The position numbers and the translations under genes were made by a program. A stretch of DNA of 64,000 nucleotides from Rugalucina vietnamica (taxonomy: Eukaryota; Mollusca; Bivalvia; Lucinida; Lucinidae): assembly GCA_964017185.1 (NCBI GenBank), contig OZ024874.1:56027356-56091355 (forward strand). Direction: 5' to 3'. The notes beneath the pieces are model-generated. The model saw nothing but the letters and a program-made list of their open reading frames with translations. It did not search any database and was not told the DNA's origin. Below, piece after piece: positions 21,366-31,715 of this stretch (positions are counted from its first letter, which is position 1; each line of letters begins with the position of its first letter).

Positions 21366-21840
21366 AAAGGTACAAGTAGGCAAAGATCAGGAAAAGGCGC
21401 AATCAGAAAAAGATTCCCACTCCAAAAACCGAGGTGGGAAAAAAACCAAACTAACAATCAGGTACTTATATCATGAAACATATCGTAATCCGAATGAGCA
21501 GCTATTTTCCCAATAGGTGGCCACTCAGTTACCTTAACTTAACTAAAAATATGAAAACATACATAAGGAGCCAACAGCACAAAAAAATTTTTACACACAA
21601 AGACATAAAACAAAAAGAACCACCACAGAAGTATCGACTTGGAACGATCAGTAACACAAAGTTACTGGCGGGCTTAAACCGGTTTTACATGGCCATAACC
21701 TCACCCTCAGCTTCTGCAGTGGTTCATAACATTTAGTTAGTTATTCGGTCCTCGTGGTGAATCTCTAACTAGTCAATGAATCATCAAGAACAAACAAATA
21801 AATCATGATAAACATCCTGATGAATCAAAAACCAGGAGTA
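21366..21840 (-). mobile_element. PLE-like 3' fragment P6
   Basis: Minus-strand 3'UTR from the exact family terminus (aaaggtacaagtaggcaaag) to the gatgaatcaaaaaccaggag block. Little diverged from the 38.6-kb copy, 5'-truncated just short of the ORF. Confidence 0.88.
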
Positions 21841-22591
21841 TTGTTTAGCTAAATATAAAGTTGATTTTTAAATATATTATATATCTTATTTTGTTTGTAG
21901 TGTATGTTCAAATCTTCATTGTATTTTAACAAATGCACGTAGTAGTACGAAAATATGCCCCCAAAGCCCTAAGATATAGTGCTTGGTGATCATAAGTGTT
22001 GTAAGCTCTGACGTGCTGTAATTGTGGCAAAACCGTGAGTGTAATGAAACTTTTGGGACAACCCTCGTAGTTGCTTGTAGCGCACCGCTTTTTGATACAT
22101 GAGTTTTTATTTTCATAAGAAGGCCTTTAACTAAGAACATGTACTGATAGGACGTGCATTGTCCCTAAATTTCAGAAGATGGATATGGGATGGACTTTTC
22201 ATGGAAAATGGAAGAATTATATTCTATTGCTAATGAAACGGGTCGGCTTATTTAATTCAACATGCAAGTTGATATTTTCACAACCCCAGTTCATATTGGA
22301 ATAAAATGAACTATAACACTCCCGATTAATTTATAATCCTTTGTTAACAGCGCTTTTCAAGCAAACTGATATGGGTGCTACTGAAAAACGTCCGCATACA
22401 GATAGTTTATTGTTTTGACTGAAGGACATAATCTCCATAGTCGTGAATTTTATTCTCCCATGGCCCAGAATATTTTGGATCAAGAGCGGGATTGTTAATC
22501 AGGCGAAAATGCATTTTTCACAACTAATATCAAATAGTTATGCACATTTTTTTTCTTTTTTTTTCAATAAGTACAGAAGCGTGAATACAAA

Positions 22592-22775
22592 TGAGCCGCC
22601 TCATGGGAAAACCAACAATCGCCTTTGTTTTCGCTACTCGGATAGTACAATTCCTCCAGGACCTCTACTTAACTACGAAATTTCAAGCTTCTAGCTCTTT
22701 TCTGTGCTTTTACAGGCCGGTTTGTGTCGGACATGTTCGGAAACCACATTGTTGGTTTTCCCACGAGGCGGCTCA
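22592..22775. mobile_element. GAGCCG hairpin MITE, copy 4, deleted hairpin arm
   Basis: The ends tgagccgcctcatgggaaaa and the inverted cccacgaggcggctca are well kept. Only one arm of the central hairpin (cgcctttgttttcgctactc) remains, a precise-looking loss of about 50 bp. Confidence 0.85.
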
Positions 22776-22801
22776 TATGAAGAGTATTTTTTCTTCTTAA
22801 A

Positions 22802-23046
22802 ACAGGAAAACTTGTCCGTGCAATAAAACCCCCTTAAACCCAACTTTTATATAGTAAAACTGGGGTTTGCAGGGGTATACATATTTTTCTTATTTTTGCT
22901 CCAAAACATAGATTGTGGATACTCATTAGAACCCACAATCTATGTTTTGAGCAAAACTAAGAAAAATATTAAAAAAATCTACTGAAAATTTTCATTTTTA
23001 CAACTTTAAAAATCACTGTATATTGCATCGGCAAGTTTTCGTAATG
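22802..23046 (+). mobile_element. CGAGGCGG hairpin MITE family, copy a (hairpin tip lost)
   Basis: Left end caggaaaacttgtccgtgca, right end gcaagttttcgtaatg (inverted). The central stem aaaacatagattgtgg/ccacaatctatgtttt is kept, but the GC-rich tip found in other copies is gone. Confidence 0.8.
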
Positions 23047-23425
23047 TATCGCGCTGTCCGTAGATGTAATAAAACTTTTTGAACCGCAACATGTACGGTG
23101 CATCCCTCAGTGTCGTTGTGTCTTTGTATATAAGTTACAATTCTTAAGCAGCACTTCTATGATGGTTCTTAATGTTTCTTGTCAGTTTCTGTGCTAAATT
23201 GTTTGGTTCCCACTATTTGAAAGGAGTTTCTCACTTGATTACAATAATAACATAATGATGTTCTCTTTATTTATTTTGGCATGCGTAATTTTGATCCTGT
23301 CCAATCTTGGTTCATAGTGAACTTTTGGATCTGTTTGAATTAAGGCTTTGATTTTTTAAAATAAAAATCTAACAGTATCCATATATTTTATTGTGATAGT
23401 ATTGCAAGTAATGTATTTCTTGCAG

Positions 23426-23459
23426 TGAATTCGGAAGAATAACAAATACATCTACTCGT
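23426..23459 (+). CDS. Possible 34-nt alternative exon of the receptor tail
   Basis: It lies between acceptor tttcttgcag (ends 23425) and a strong donor gtaagt (23460). In phase 0 it would begin with TGA. Entered after the alternative exon F end at 16452, it reads FEFGRITNTSTR and returns to phase 0 for the next exon. Length and phase therefore fit only one exon F form, suggesting alternative splicing of the cytoplasmic tail. A chance acceptor-donor pair is a real alternative. Confidence 0.35.
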
Positions 23460-23891
23460 GTAAGTTTTAATCGTAATCAGAACAACCTTTTAGCAACTCT
23501 CTGTTGGGCACAAATGTATAAAAACATTTTGAACTTGATGATTTGGAATGATCTTAAGAAACATTGTTGAATCTAAAGGTTTCATTTGCTATTTACATGT
23601 CAAATAGGCACATGTACTCATTTACGCATAGGAATTAAAGGAATCTTGATGAATTGATTTTCGCTGTACAATTAGACTAAAAATTGGGTGATTTGTAGTC
23701 ATCTCGAAGGCTTGTGCGTGACAGTACTTGTTTGTCCTTACAGAGAATTGCTCTTTACTTTATATACAATAAGGAACCTTTGCCTTCCTAACCTCATGGA
23801 GATTGCGTGATCATATAACGTGAAGCATCTCAGTAAATGTGCTGATGTATACATGTGCGTGTATTGGTTACTGTCTTACCGCTCTTTGTAT

Positions 23892-24177
23892 CAGGAAAAC
23901 ATGTCCGTGCAATGAATACCCCCTTAACCCCCCACTTTTACATGTATAGCAAAATTGGGGTATGCAGGAGTATACCTATTTTTCTTTTTTTTTTTTGCTC
24001 CAAAACATAGATTGTGGGTACTCGTTAGAACCGCCTCGGCAAGGCGGTTCTAACGTGTACCCACACTCTATATTTTGAGCAAAAATAAGAAAAATATCAA
24101 AAAAATGAAAACTGAACATTTTCATTTTTAACAATTTTAAAAATATCTGCATAATGCATGGACATATTTTCGTAATG
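23892..24177 (+). mobile_element. CGAGGCGG hairpin MITE, copy b
   Basis: Complete, from caggaaaacatgtccgtgca to tattttcgtaatg. It carries the central hairpin gttagaaccgcctcggcaag/gcggttctaac inside outer stems gattgtgggta and its complement. Confidence 0.88.
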
Positions 24178-24489
24178 GAAGTCTTCGTTCTTCATCTTGC
24201 ATGTTATTACGTGTAGTTGAATATCTTTTACAATTTGTTGTCATTGGATGCGGGGAAGTGTTGCTCATGCTTTTTTTTCTGACGTGGTAGTTTTGATATT
24301 AATTTTGATGAATTAGCCTTCATAGTTTAATTGCTCTTAGTCAAATAACGTATCATGTCTTAGACTAGTAAAACTTAATGGTATTGGAAATCATAAAAAC
24401 TTTCTTAGTTGATTCCATAAAACGCTTAAAGCTTAGTATAATAGACGTTTCATTCAACTCGCAAAGTTTTTATTGTTATTTGACATATC

Positions 24490-24734
24490 CACCATGAAAA
24501 TGTCAAATTATATCCATGAAAATCATAGTTCCTCAAACCCCACTTTTATATTTAGTAAATTGTGAAGGGTGTACGATTTTGCTTATTTTTTATCCAAACA
24601 CTCATAGCTTTTGTGTACTCGTTAGAACCCACATTCAATGTTTAGAGCAGAAAATATATAAGTTTTTCAGATGTTTTTCAATTTCTACAGCTGAAAAAGA
24701 TCTCTGTTTATTGCATGATTATGTTTTCATAATG
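24490..24734 (+). mobile_element. CGAGGCGG hairpin MITE, copy c (degraded)
   Basis: Retains ccccacttttatatttagta, gtactcgttagaacccac and the final tattgcatgattatgttttc plus ataatg. The tip is missing, as in copy a. It ends about 107 bp before receptor exon G. Confidence 0.65.
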
Positions 24735-24841
24735 TTCATGAATTTTGTATGATAAAGACAGTGCATGGCTTTTGTTTACAGGAGTATCTTTATGCATTTT
24801 GTATATATAACATTGCTTTGCTTAACTCTTTACATGCATAG

Positions 24842-24889
24842 AACTCACACCATCCAAATGCTGATCAAAGTACAGGAACACATCCAATG
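24842..24889 (+). CDS. Receptor exon G: cytoplasmic tail, 48 nt
   Basis: Acceptor catag (ends 24841) and donor gtaaag (24890), phase 0-0, encoding NSHHPNADQSTGTHPM. It is hydrophilic and rich in Ser/Thr/His, with no motif I recognise. The next exon has exactly the same length and phase, which supports both. Together they make a modular cytoplasmic tail after the transmembrane exon. RNA evidence would be needed to be certain of so small an exon. Confidence 0.6.
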
Positions 24890-25094
24890 GTAAAGCTATT
24901 ACAGTGAAGGGCCAAAAGTATTCACAAAACAAAAAATCTGCATGTACTTAATGCTTACAAGAAAATTTAATTTATCCTGCCTCAAATTATTAAAACATAC
25001 ACATGGATAAAACTTAAGGAACGTGTTGAGCTATTTGGAAAAGTTTGAAAAATCAAAATCAAATTACCCGCTTTCTGGCGATATTAATTTTTTT

Positions 25095-26787
25095 AGCTCA
25101 CCTGAGCCGAAGGCTCACAAGGTGATCTTATAGTAGTCGAGCCAGCGTCCGTCCGTGCGTCCGTTCACATTTTCAAACTTGAATATCTCTAAGACAACAA
25201 TGCCAATCGCGATCAAATATTATCTAAAGCATCATTGAGGAGGGAGAAAGGTTGTGTTAGGTTTTGGGCCAGGTCGGATTAGAACTGTGGTTTCCATGGC
25301 AACATATAGCTCCCATAGACTTACAATGGGAAAAACATAAAAAAAATCTTCTACTCCGAAACCACAAGGCCCAGAGCTTTCATATTTTGTATGTAGCAAT
25401 GTATAATGGTCCTCTTTATAAATCCTGCAAGCCATGCCCCTGGGGTCCATACAGACCCCGCCCCGGGGGCGTCATGGGAAAATCATAAAAAAATCTTCCT
25501 CTCCGAAACCACAAGGCCCAGAGCTTTCATATTTCATATGTAGCAATGTGTAGTGGTCCTCTTTATAAATCCTGCCAACCGTGCCCCTGGGGTCCATATC
25601 AACCACGCCCCGGGGGCAACATATTAAAAACATAAAAAAATCTTCTTCTCCGAAACCACAAGGCCCAGAGCTTTCATATTTTGTATGTAGCAATGTGTAG
25701 TGGTCGGCTTTATAAATCCTGCCAACCGTGCCCCTCTGGTCCATACCGGCCACGCCCCGGGGGCATCATGTTAAAAACATAAAATAATCTTCTTCTCCGA
25801 AACCACAAGGCCCAGAGCTTTCATATTTTATATGTAGCCATGTGTAGCGGTCCTCTTTATAAATCCTGCCAACCATGCCCCTGGGGTAAAAAATTGCCCC
25901 ACTCCAGGGGCCATTAGCTCCCATAGACTTACAATGGGAAAAACATAAAAAATCTCTTTCTTCGATACCACAAGGCTCAGAGCTTTCGAATTTTGTATGA
26001 AGCATTGTATAGTGGTCCTCTTTATAAATCCTGCCAACCATGGGGTCAAAAATGGCCCCGCCCCGGGGGTTATTATCTTCCATAGACCTACAATGGGAAA
26101 AACATAAAAAAAATCTTCTTCTCCGAAACCACAAGGCCCAGAGCTTTCATATTTTGTATTTAGCAATTTATAGTGGTCCTCTTTATAAATCCTGCCAACC
26201 ATGCCCCTGGGGTCAAAAATGTCCCTGCCCCAATGGGTCATTAGCTCCCATAGACTTACAATGGGAAAAAAACATAAAAAATATTCTTCTCCGAAACGAT
26301 AAGGCCCAGAGCTTTCATATTTTGTGTGTAGCAATGTATAGTGGTCCTCTTTATAAATCCAGCCAACCATGCCCCTGGGGTCCATACAGGCCACGCACCA
26401 GGCATGTCATTATGTACCATAGACTTGTACCTTTTTATAGTTGAAATACATTGAAAAATCTTCTACTCTACAACCACATGACACAAATGTCATGTGGAGC
26501 TCTACACAAATCCTGCCAATTATGCCCCTGGGGTCAAATATGGCCCCACCCCTGGGGTCATTATAGGAACCTGACCTTGAATGATGATTCTTTCAAGTTA
26601 ACCAAAATGGTGGACAAGAGGATACACAATCCAGACAAGAGCTATTCTGCTGATGTAAGTAGTGTTTCAAGATCACATGACCAAGATAGCCACCATACCC
26701 ATATATGGTAAAAACCCCAACTACTTTGTCCAGTGACTTTACTTGTTGACTCTCAGGTGAGCGATCATTGCCCTTGGGCTACTTGTT
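25095..26787 (+). mobile_element. Hairpin-headed CGTCC element with ~148/165-bp modules, copy 2
   Basis: Head agctcacctgagccgaaggc with a hairpin, then gcgtccgtccgtgcgtccgt. Next come about eight tandem modules (starting near 25350, 25498, 25645, 25793, 25957, 26120, 26286, 26455), each opening ttctccgaaaccacaaggcc and containing cctctttataaatcctgcca. It ends tgagcgatcattgccctt and gggctacttg. The first spacings are about 148 bp, later ones about 165. Open minus-strand frames with a repeated VGRIYKEDHYT peptide come from the repeats and are not a gene. Confidence 0.85.
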
Positions 26788-26926
26788 TATCATATATCCT
26801 TCATTTATTGGTCTAGCTAAAGGTCAAGTTATTAAAGTTCACATTATGTTGTCTTTGGGCTACGAAGGATGCGACTTGCCATGTATGAAAATCTTCCGAA
26901 TTTCAACGAAAACGAATAAAGGACTT

Positions 26927-27494
26927 GGGCATTTAACGCCTGATTTTGGCCTCAGATTTTGCTAAAATTAAATTTTGGAATTTAGGTGAGAAAACTGATC
27001 CTTAAAACAGCTATATGGCTCCTCTATTATAACAAGAACAAGTATTTTATTTATCCTAAAAGCATTGCCATGGCAACACCCGGAAGAACCATAGATAGAG
27101 CACATTCTGCACTTTTAGGTCTATTTTTTGCCATTTCTGAACACATTTTTTAATTTTCAAGTGCCGGCCCACACGACGAACGAAATAATACTTAGCATAC
27201 AATATCTCTGGATCATACTTCATAATTATTTCATAATAAGAAATTGTTCGTCGCGTGGGCCGGTAGTTGAAAATGATGTTGAATGGTGAAAAATAGACCC
27301 AAAATTGCAAAAAGTGGTATTTCTATGCTTTTCGGAGCGTTGCCATGGCAACATGTGTAATTTGAATGTGATAGTTGTGCTAGAGTTTATAAGCAGGGAC
27401 CTATACCTGCTATTTGCAATACTTGTTCCTTCAAAATTCCAAAATTCAGTTTTTTACCAACACATGAGGCCAAAATCAGGCCTTAAATCCCCAA
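26927..27494. mobile_element. Foldback element, ~568 bp, copy 1
   Basis: The ends gggcatttaacgcctgattt and (inverted) ggggatttaaggcctgattt lead into long inverted arms. These contain ttttggaattt, the gccatggcaacac/gttgccatggcaac blocks and gccggcccac/gtgggccggt. Two close relatives are at 42822 and 63280. No ORF. Confidence 0.85.
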
Positions 27495-28083
27495 GGCCTT
27501 TGCCCCTTTGCTGCTGCACTGTACAAATCTCAAATTGGAAAGCAAAACAGACGTAAAATGTTGAATCTGATCATTCTCAATGAATAAACGACATTGGGTC
27601 CATGCATTCATATTTTATCGCCAAAGCATATAAATTGTAATCATACAGTATGTGCAATTTGCATTGATTATAATTGAAAACATAATTCGTGGATCTTTTC
27701 CAAAATAAAGCTACAAAAATAATTCTGCTATGACGCTATGATCAGACGTGCATGATTTGCAGTCCTAAAGGGTCATATCTAAATTCTCCAATGTCTGGTC
27801 AAGCATTTACAACCTGCAAAATGTTTAGACAAAGAAACCTGTCCCCGGAAGGGAATGGCACCATCGCTGATGATCGATCAGAAGGTAAAGAATTTACCAT
27901 CAAAGTTCAAGAAAAGATGTGAGCTTTATGCTTTCAAAAATTTACTAAAAACAATGACTATCAGCGTGTTCCAAAAATCTGGTGTATTTTTGTTTAATCA
28001 AAGATGGCCGCTGTCCACCACAGTTTATGTTTGATGTCTACCATTGTCACATATAAGCAGCCATGACAAAATAAATAGAGGAT
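27495..28083. other. Intron stretch without recognised feature
   Basis: Ordinary AT-rich sequence between two foldback elements. No exon, RNA or repeat recognised. Confidence 0.4.
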
Positions 28084-28232
28084 ATTCAAGTTTTTGGAGT
28101 GAATATGAGTTTTATTTCATTGAGTGACGTGAAAAACTTTTATATTTCATGAGTGCCGAAGGCACGAATGAAATATATAATTTTTCACTTCACGAGATGA
28201 AATAAAGTCATATTCACTCCAAAAACTTGAAT
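28084..28232. mobile_element. Perfect-looking palindromic MITE, 149 bp
   Basis: One long hairpin: attcaagtttttggagtgaa at the left pairs with the right end, and the tip is gagtgccgaaggcac. The arms are nearly identical (atgagttttatttcat against atgaaataaagtcat), so it is young or maintained. Confidence 0.85.
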
Positions 28233-28285
28233 TTTCTTTTTATTATATTGCATGTAGTCATTGTAACGTTGCGCGCTAAAGCATA

Positions 28286-28332
28286 TGACGTCAAAATCTT
28301 AATTGACGTCATTATGTCACGTCATTACGTCG
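28286..28332. promoter_or_regulatory. Cluster of CRE-like TGACGTCA motifs
   Basis: Within 47 bp: atgacgtca, ttgacgtcatt, tcacgtcatt and acgtc. These match the palindromic CREB/ATF site or its half. They lie just after the palindromic MITE. Binding is inferred from motif alone. Confidence 0.3.
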
Positions 28333-28443
28333 CTATTGTGTGTGAACGTTCATTTCGTCAACAATAGCATAGATTATAAAATCTAGTTTAAGTATAAATT
28401 AGAAATGAAACGGTGGAATTGTAATTTGCGTATTCCCAAATCT

Positions 28444-28505
28444 TATATTTTCATATGTGAAAATATAACTTTTTTATATTTTCACATGTGAAAATATAAC
28501 TTTTT
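28444..28505. repeat. Short palindromic repeat TTTTCACATGTGAAAA
   Basis: The segment tatattttcatatgtgaaaa is followed by tatattttcacatgtgaaaa, each self-complementary, and each followed by tataacttttt. Confidence 0.7.
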
Positions 28506-28674
28506 CAAATATTGGTTATATTTAATACATATTTCTCTATATTTCATCACTTGCCATATAATAAAATGATTTACTTTCGAAGATATATACAGTCTAACGT
28601 CCATATTCACGTTATCACAGGTGTCCCCTTACTTATTTTCACCTTTTAAGTATCATTTGAAAGGTAACTGAAAA

Positions 28675-28705
<31 letters not shown>

Positions 28706-28733
28706 GTAAATAAATAAAATAAAATAAAATAAA
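28675..28733. repeat. AAAT microsatellite
   Basis: A run of aaat units with a few variants, ending in aaaat repeats. Confidence 0.9.
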
Positions 28734-28993
28734 CATGGTGTTTAATTCAAATTTCATACATGCATTAAAATAAAGCTACAGTGTTTTGTGACATTATTTT
28801 GAAAATGTCACCATAAATGTCAATGGTAAAATGCGCAGTGTCTTTTTTGTTCGAAATGTCCGAAAAGTTAGACTGTTTTCTATGAAAATTGTAATGTTGA
28901 AACTTTACTATGAAGTTAAATGTATGGAAGTCTTAGTAGTTTCCGACGTTTTGGTTATACTTTTGGCGCCTGGCTGTATTTGGCACGTGTTTC

Positions 28994-29241
28994 CATTACG
29001 AAAACATGTCCATGCAATAGAGATTTTGAGCTTTTAAAATTGAAAATTTTCAGCTGAAAATTTTTTATATTTTTTTCTTATTTTTGCTAAAAACATAGAT
29101 CGGCGAGGCGGTTCTAACGAGTACCCACAATCTATGTTTTGGAGCAAAAATAAGAAAAATAGGTATACCCTTGCATACCCTAGTTTTACTATATAAAATT
29201 GGGGTTTAAGGGGGTATATATTGCACGGACACGTTTTCCTG
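28994..29241 (-). mobile_element. CGAGGCGG hairpin MITE, copy d
   Basis: Reverse orientation: cattacgaaaacatgtccat at the left and ttgcacggacacgttttcct at the right. The central hairpin has lost one arm (cggcgaggcggttctaacga remains). Confidence 0.82.
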
Positions 29242-29339
29242 ATTCATTGTGCTCTATACGTTGCTGCTGAACAATAACAACCAATCGCTCTTTTTCATCA
29301 AGTTTTTTTTTCGATATTATTTCATAAACAAATTTAACA

Positions 29340-29480
29340 GATAGTTCCTGAATATTAATCAGCTGTATAGGTATTTTATGTGTCTTGCCCTGGAACACAA
29401 CAGGGTACCAGCGGGTTTCGAACCCAAAACTGTTTGTTTTTGAGACCGACGCTCTATAACTAGTCCACCTTCGCTTCCCC
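29340..29480 (-). repeat. tRNA-derived SINE (- strand)
   Basis: The minus strand reads gcgaaggtggactagttata, gagcgtcggtctc, then gggttcgaaacccgctggta (B-box-like) and ccctgttgtgttccagggca plus agacaca. The agacaca tail is shared with the SINE at 51522. Confidence 0.65.
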
Positions 29481-29501
29481 AATGTGGTGCAGAGTAATTT
29501 C

Positions 29502-29591
29502 CAGCCTCTAGCCATCTTCTAAGCTGGACTTGTTCGGTTTGTGTCGGGCCTGTTCGGTAAGCACAATGTTGGTCACTTATGACGCGGCTCA
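29502..29591. mobile_element. GAGCCG hairpin MITE, half copy
   Basis: Only the right part: cctctagccatcttctaagc, cggtttgtgtcgggcctgtt and the end gacgcggctca. The central hairpin and left end are missing. Confidence 0.75.
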
Positions 29592-29791
29592 TGTGTTTCA
29601 GGTTACAAGATTCAATATATGTGAATGATCGACAAAACAGGCTAACCAATGCTTAAAGTTTCATTTACATTAACACGTGTTATTCGGTCTTAAACCATAC
29701 AATGTATATACAGTATATAAACTTACGATTCTACAATTCAAATATTTTTCTTGCTACTAAAATTGCAATGTTTATTCTTTTTTATATCTAG

Positions 29792-29839
29792 AACCCACAT
29801 ATTGAAGAAACCATCAAACGTTCAAGTACACTTCCACCG
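29792..29839 (+). CDS. Receptor exon H: cytoplasmic tail, 48 nt
   Basis: A pyrimidine-rich tract with acceptor atctag (ends 29791) and a consensus donor gtaagt (29840), phase 0-0, encoding NPHIEETIKRSSTLPP. The basic KRSS and following TLPP could be a phosphorylation or proline-dependent docking site, but that is inference. It has the same size and phase as exon G and starts with a similar N-x-H(H) pattern, so the two may be duplicates of one tail exon. Confidence 0.65.
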
Positions 29840-29886
29840 GTAAGTATTTTGTGTGTAAAACGAAGCCTAAGCGTTTCTTGAAGCAA

Positions 29887-30195
29887 CATTACAAAAACTT
29901 GCCATAAATTGAAAAATTTTGATATTTTTTCTTATATTTTCTTATTTTTTCTTATTTTTGCTCAAAACATAGATTGTGGGTACAAGTTAGAACCGCCTCG
30001 GCGAGGCGGTTCTAACGAATATCCACAATCTTTTTTGGAGCAAAAATAAGAAAAATAGGTATACCCCTACAAACTCCAGTTTTACTATACAAAAGTGAGC
30101 AAAAATAAGAAAAATAGGTATACCCCTACAAACCCCAGTTTTACTATATAAAAGTGGGGTTTACGGGGTATTCATTGCACGGACATGTTTTCCTG
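29887..30195 (-). mobile_element. CGAGGCGG hairpin MITE, copy e, with internal duplication
   Basis: Runs from cattacaaaaacttgccata to attgcacggacatgttttcc. The hairpin gttagaaccgcctcggcgag/gcggttctaac is intact. The gcaaaaataagaaaaatagg...ccagttttacta block is present twice in tandem (30040-30145). Confidence 0.85.
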
Positions 30196-30447
30196 ATGAA
30201 ATGCATAAATTCACGTCACAAATCCGTCTGCTTTTCTTTTGTCTATTTCCAGTGTATAAAAATGCAAACGGTTTAGAAATAAGCGTTTTAAAATTAGCAA
30301 GTCAATTCAATTCAAATTATCTTTATTCTCCCGAAGTCATATGATCATTAAAGCTATAAACATTATTAATAATAATCAGCAGAGAATAAGAAATCTAAAA
30401 AGATGCCACTAGATCATCAGTGTAACTGGTTAATGGTTTTTTGTTTT

Positions 30448-30493
30448 TTTTTTGTTTTGTTTTTTTGAAATTTTTTTTTTGTTTTTTTTTTTG

Positions 30494-30530
<37 letters not shown>
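30448..30530. repeat. Poly-T/poly-A low-complexity tract
   Basis: T-runs with single G interruptions, followed by more than 40 consecutive A. It could fold on itself and is a likely spot for sequencing length error. Confidence 0.9.
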
Positions 30531-30533
<3 letters not shown>

Positions 30534-30589
30534 TGAATAATACTGACACGACAATTATGCAAGGAGGATTAAGATAACAAATATGTCTG

Positions 30590-30750
30590 ATCTATATACC
30601 CCCTTAAACTCCTCCATTATCCATTATACAGTAAAACTTGGAAGTACAAGGTACACATATTTTCTTATTTTTGTTCCAAAATATAGTGAGCAATAAAACG
30701 GAAAATATTTTAGAAATATTCAACTAAAATGTTACATTTTCAATGCCCTA
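30590..30750 (+). mobile_element. CGAGGCGG hairpin MITE, degraded half copy
   Basis: Has tatacccccttaaactcctc and cttatttttgttccaaaata on the left side only. No hairpin. Confidence 0.5.
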
Positions 30751-30756
30751 AAACAG

Positions 30757-30812
30757 TGGGGATGTCTTTCTGATTGCGCCATTTCCTGATCATTGCCTAC
30801 TTGTACCTTTTC
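30757..30812 (+). mobile_element. PLE-like 3' terminus, 56-bp scrap
   Basis: Reads ctttctgattgcgccatttc through tgcctacttgtacctttt, the last part of the PLE-like 3' end alone. Confidence 0.8.
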
Positions 30813-31262
30813 TATATTGTTTGGACAAGTTTTTAAGTTTTCACAATGATATTTTGTTATATGAGGCGGTGAAAACGTACCGGTTTCCACGGACAATGTT
30901 TCTTCGACGTAAATTATTTGTCACAGAAACTTTGGCAATGAGTAAACGCGTTCAATCACAGCAAAGATTACTTATAATACTTAGCTCGCTCATCTTTGTC
31001 ACAGATATTTGACATTACACGAGCATATTTTTTTCTGCGACAAACCTACTTTGTCAAAGAAAAACTGTCCGTGGAATTTATAAAAGTCTGTTGGCAATAC
31101 AAATACAAAACCAACTCTAACATTTCAAGAAAAAATGGAATAATGTTTGAAAACAAGCGTCATGTAGTTAGAATAAGAGAAAAATACGTGTATACTTTAT
31201 TGCTTTGTCACTAGAAAAAAAAAAGGATGTTATCTAACCCACAGTGTTACTCTTTATTTCAG

Positions 31263-31331
31263 ATTGACCATCATCTAACGAAAAACAGAGTTTCGCCACA
31301 AAACACAGATGTATTACCTCTATACACTTAA
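31263..31331 (+). CDS. Receptor terminal exon: tail end and stop codon
   Basis: The acceptor tatttcag ends at 31262. In phase 0 the exon reads IDHHLTKNRVSPQNTDVLPL, then YT and TAA at 31329-31331. AATAAA signals follow closely at 31334 and 31354, so this is probably the last coding exon with its polyadenylation region. The tail has one Tyr near the C terminus in a PLYT-end context; I see no ITIM/ITAM. The whole cytoplasmic part is about 70 residues. Confidence 0.68.
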   Translation: MDHHLTKNRVSPQNTDVLPLYT

Positions 31332-31333
31332 CA

Positions 31334-31359
31334 AATAAAAAAAAAATAATGAAAATAAA
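31334..31359 (+). terminator. Candidate polyadenylation signals of the receptor gene
   Basis: Two AATAAA hexamers (31334-31339 and 31354-31359) lie 3-30 bp after the receptor stop codon. The short A-rich stretch between them weakens the first. They fit the end of the + strand gene. Confidence 0.4.
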
Positions 31360-31715
31360 GGATTACTTCACAATTACAATAGGGGCAATATATTCCACAG
31401 GATTTACTAATAATGAACCTGATTAGACGATAAATATGGATCTGTACTGTGCTTATACCATTGAAGTGTGACATGAATTAAATTAATTATTAGAAATTGC
31501 ATGCTTTCATATACACATGTATGTACATACAGTCATAAATACATTACAAAAAAGAGTGCTTGCGGCGTTCTGCTGCGTCCCATCTGGGGCTATTCTGTTT
31601 GCCTATGTCCCATAAAAGGGACGCCATGCTCAAATGAGTTAACGCGGATGTTCTGATATTGACAATAGATACCCTTTTTGTCATGTCTTTGTTGTATGTT
31701 TGAAAACTCATTTGT

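Noticed and set aside
25232-26394. Overlapping minus-strand ORFs with a repeated GRIYKEDHY peptide
   Set aside because: They follow the tandem modules of a mobile element and shift frame because the 148-bp period is not divisible by three. No start context or domain.
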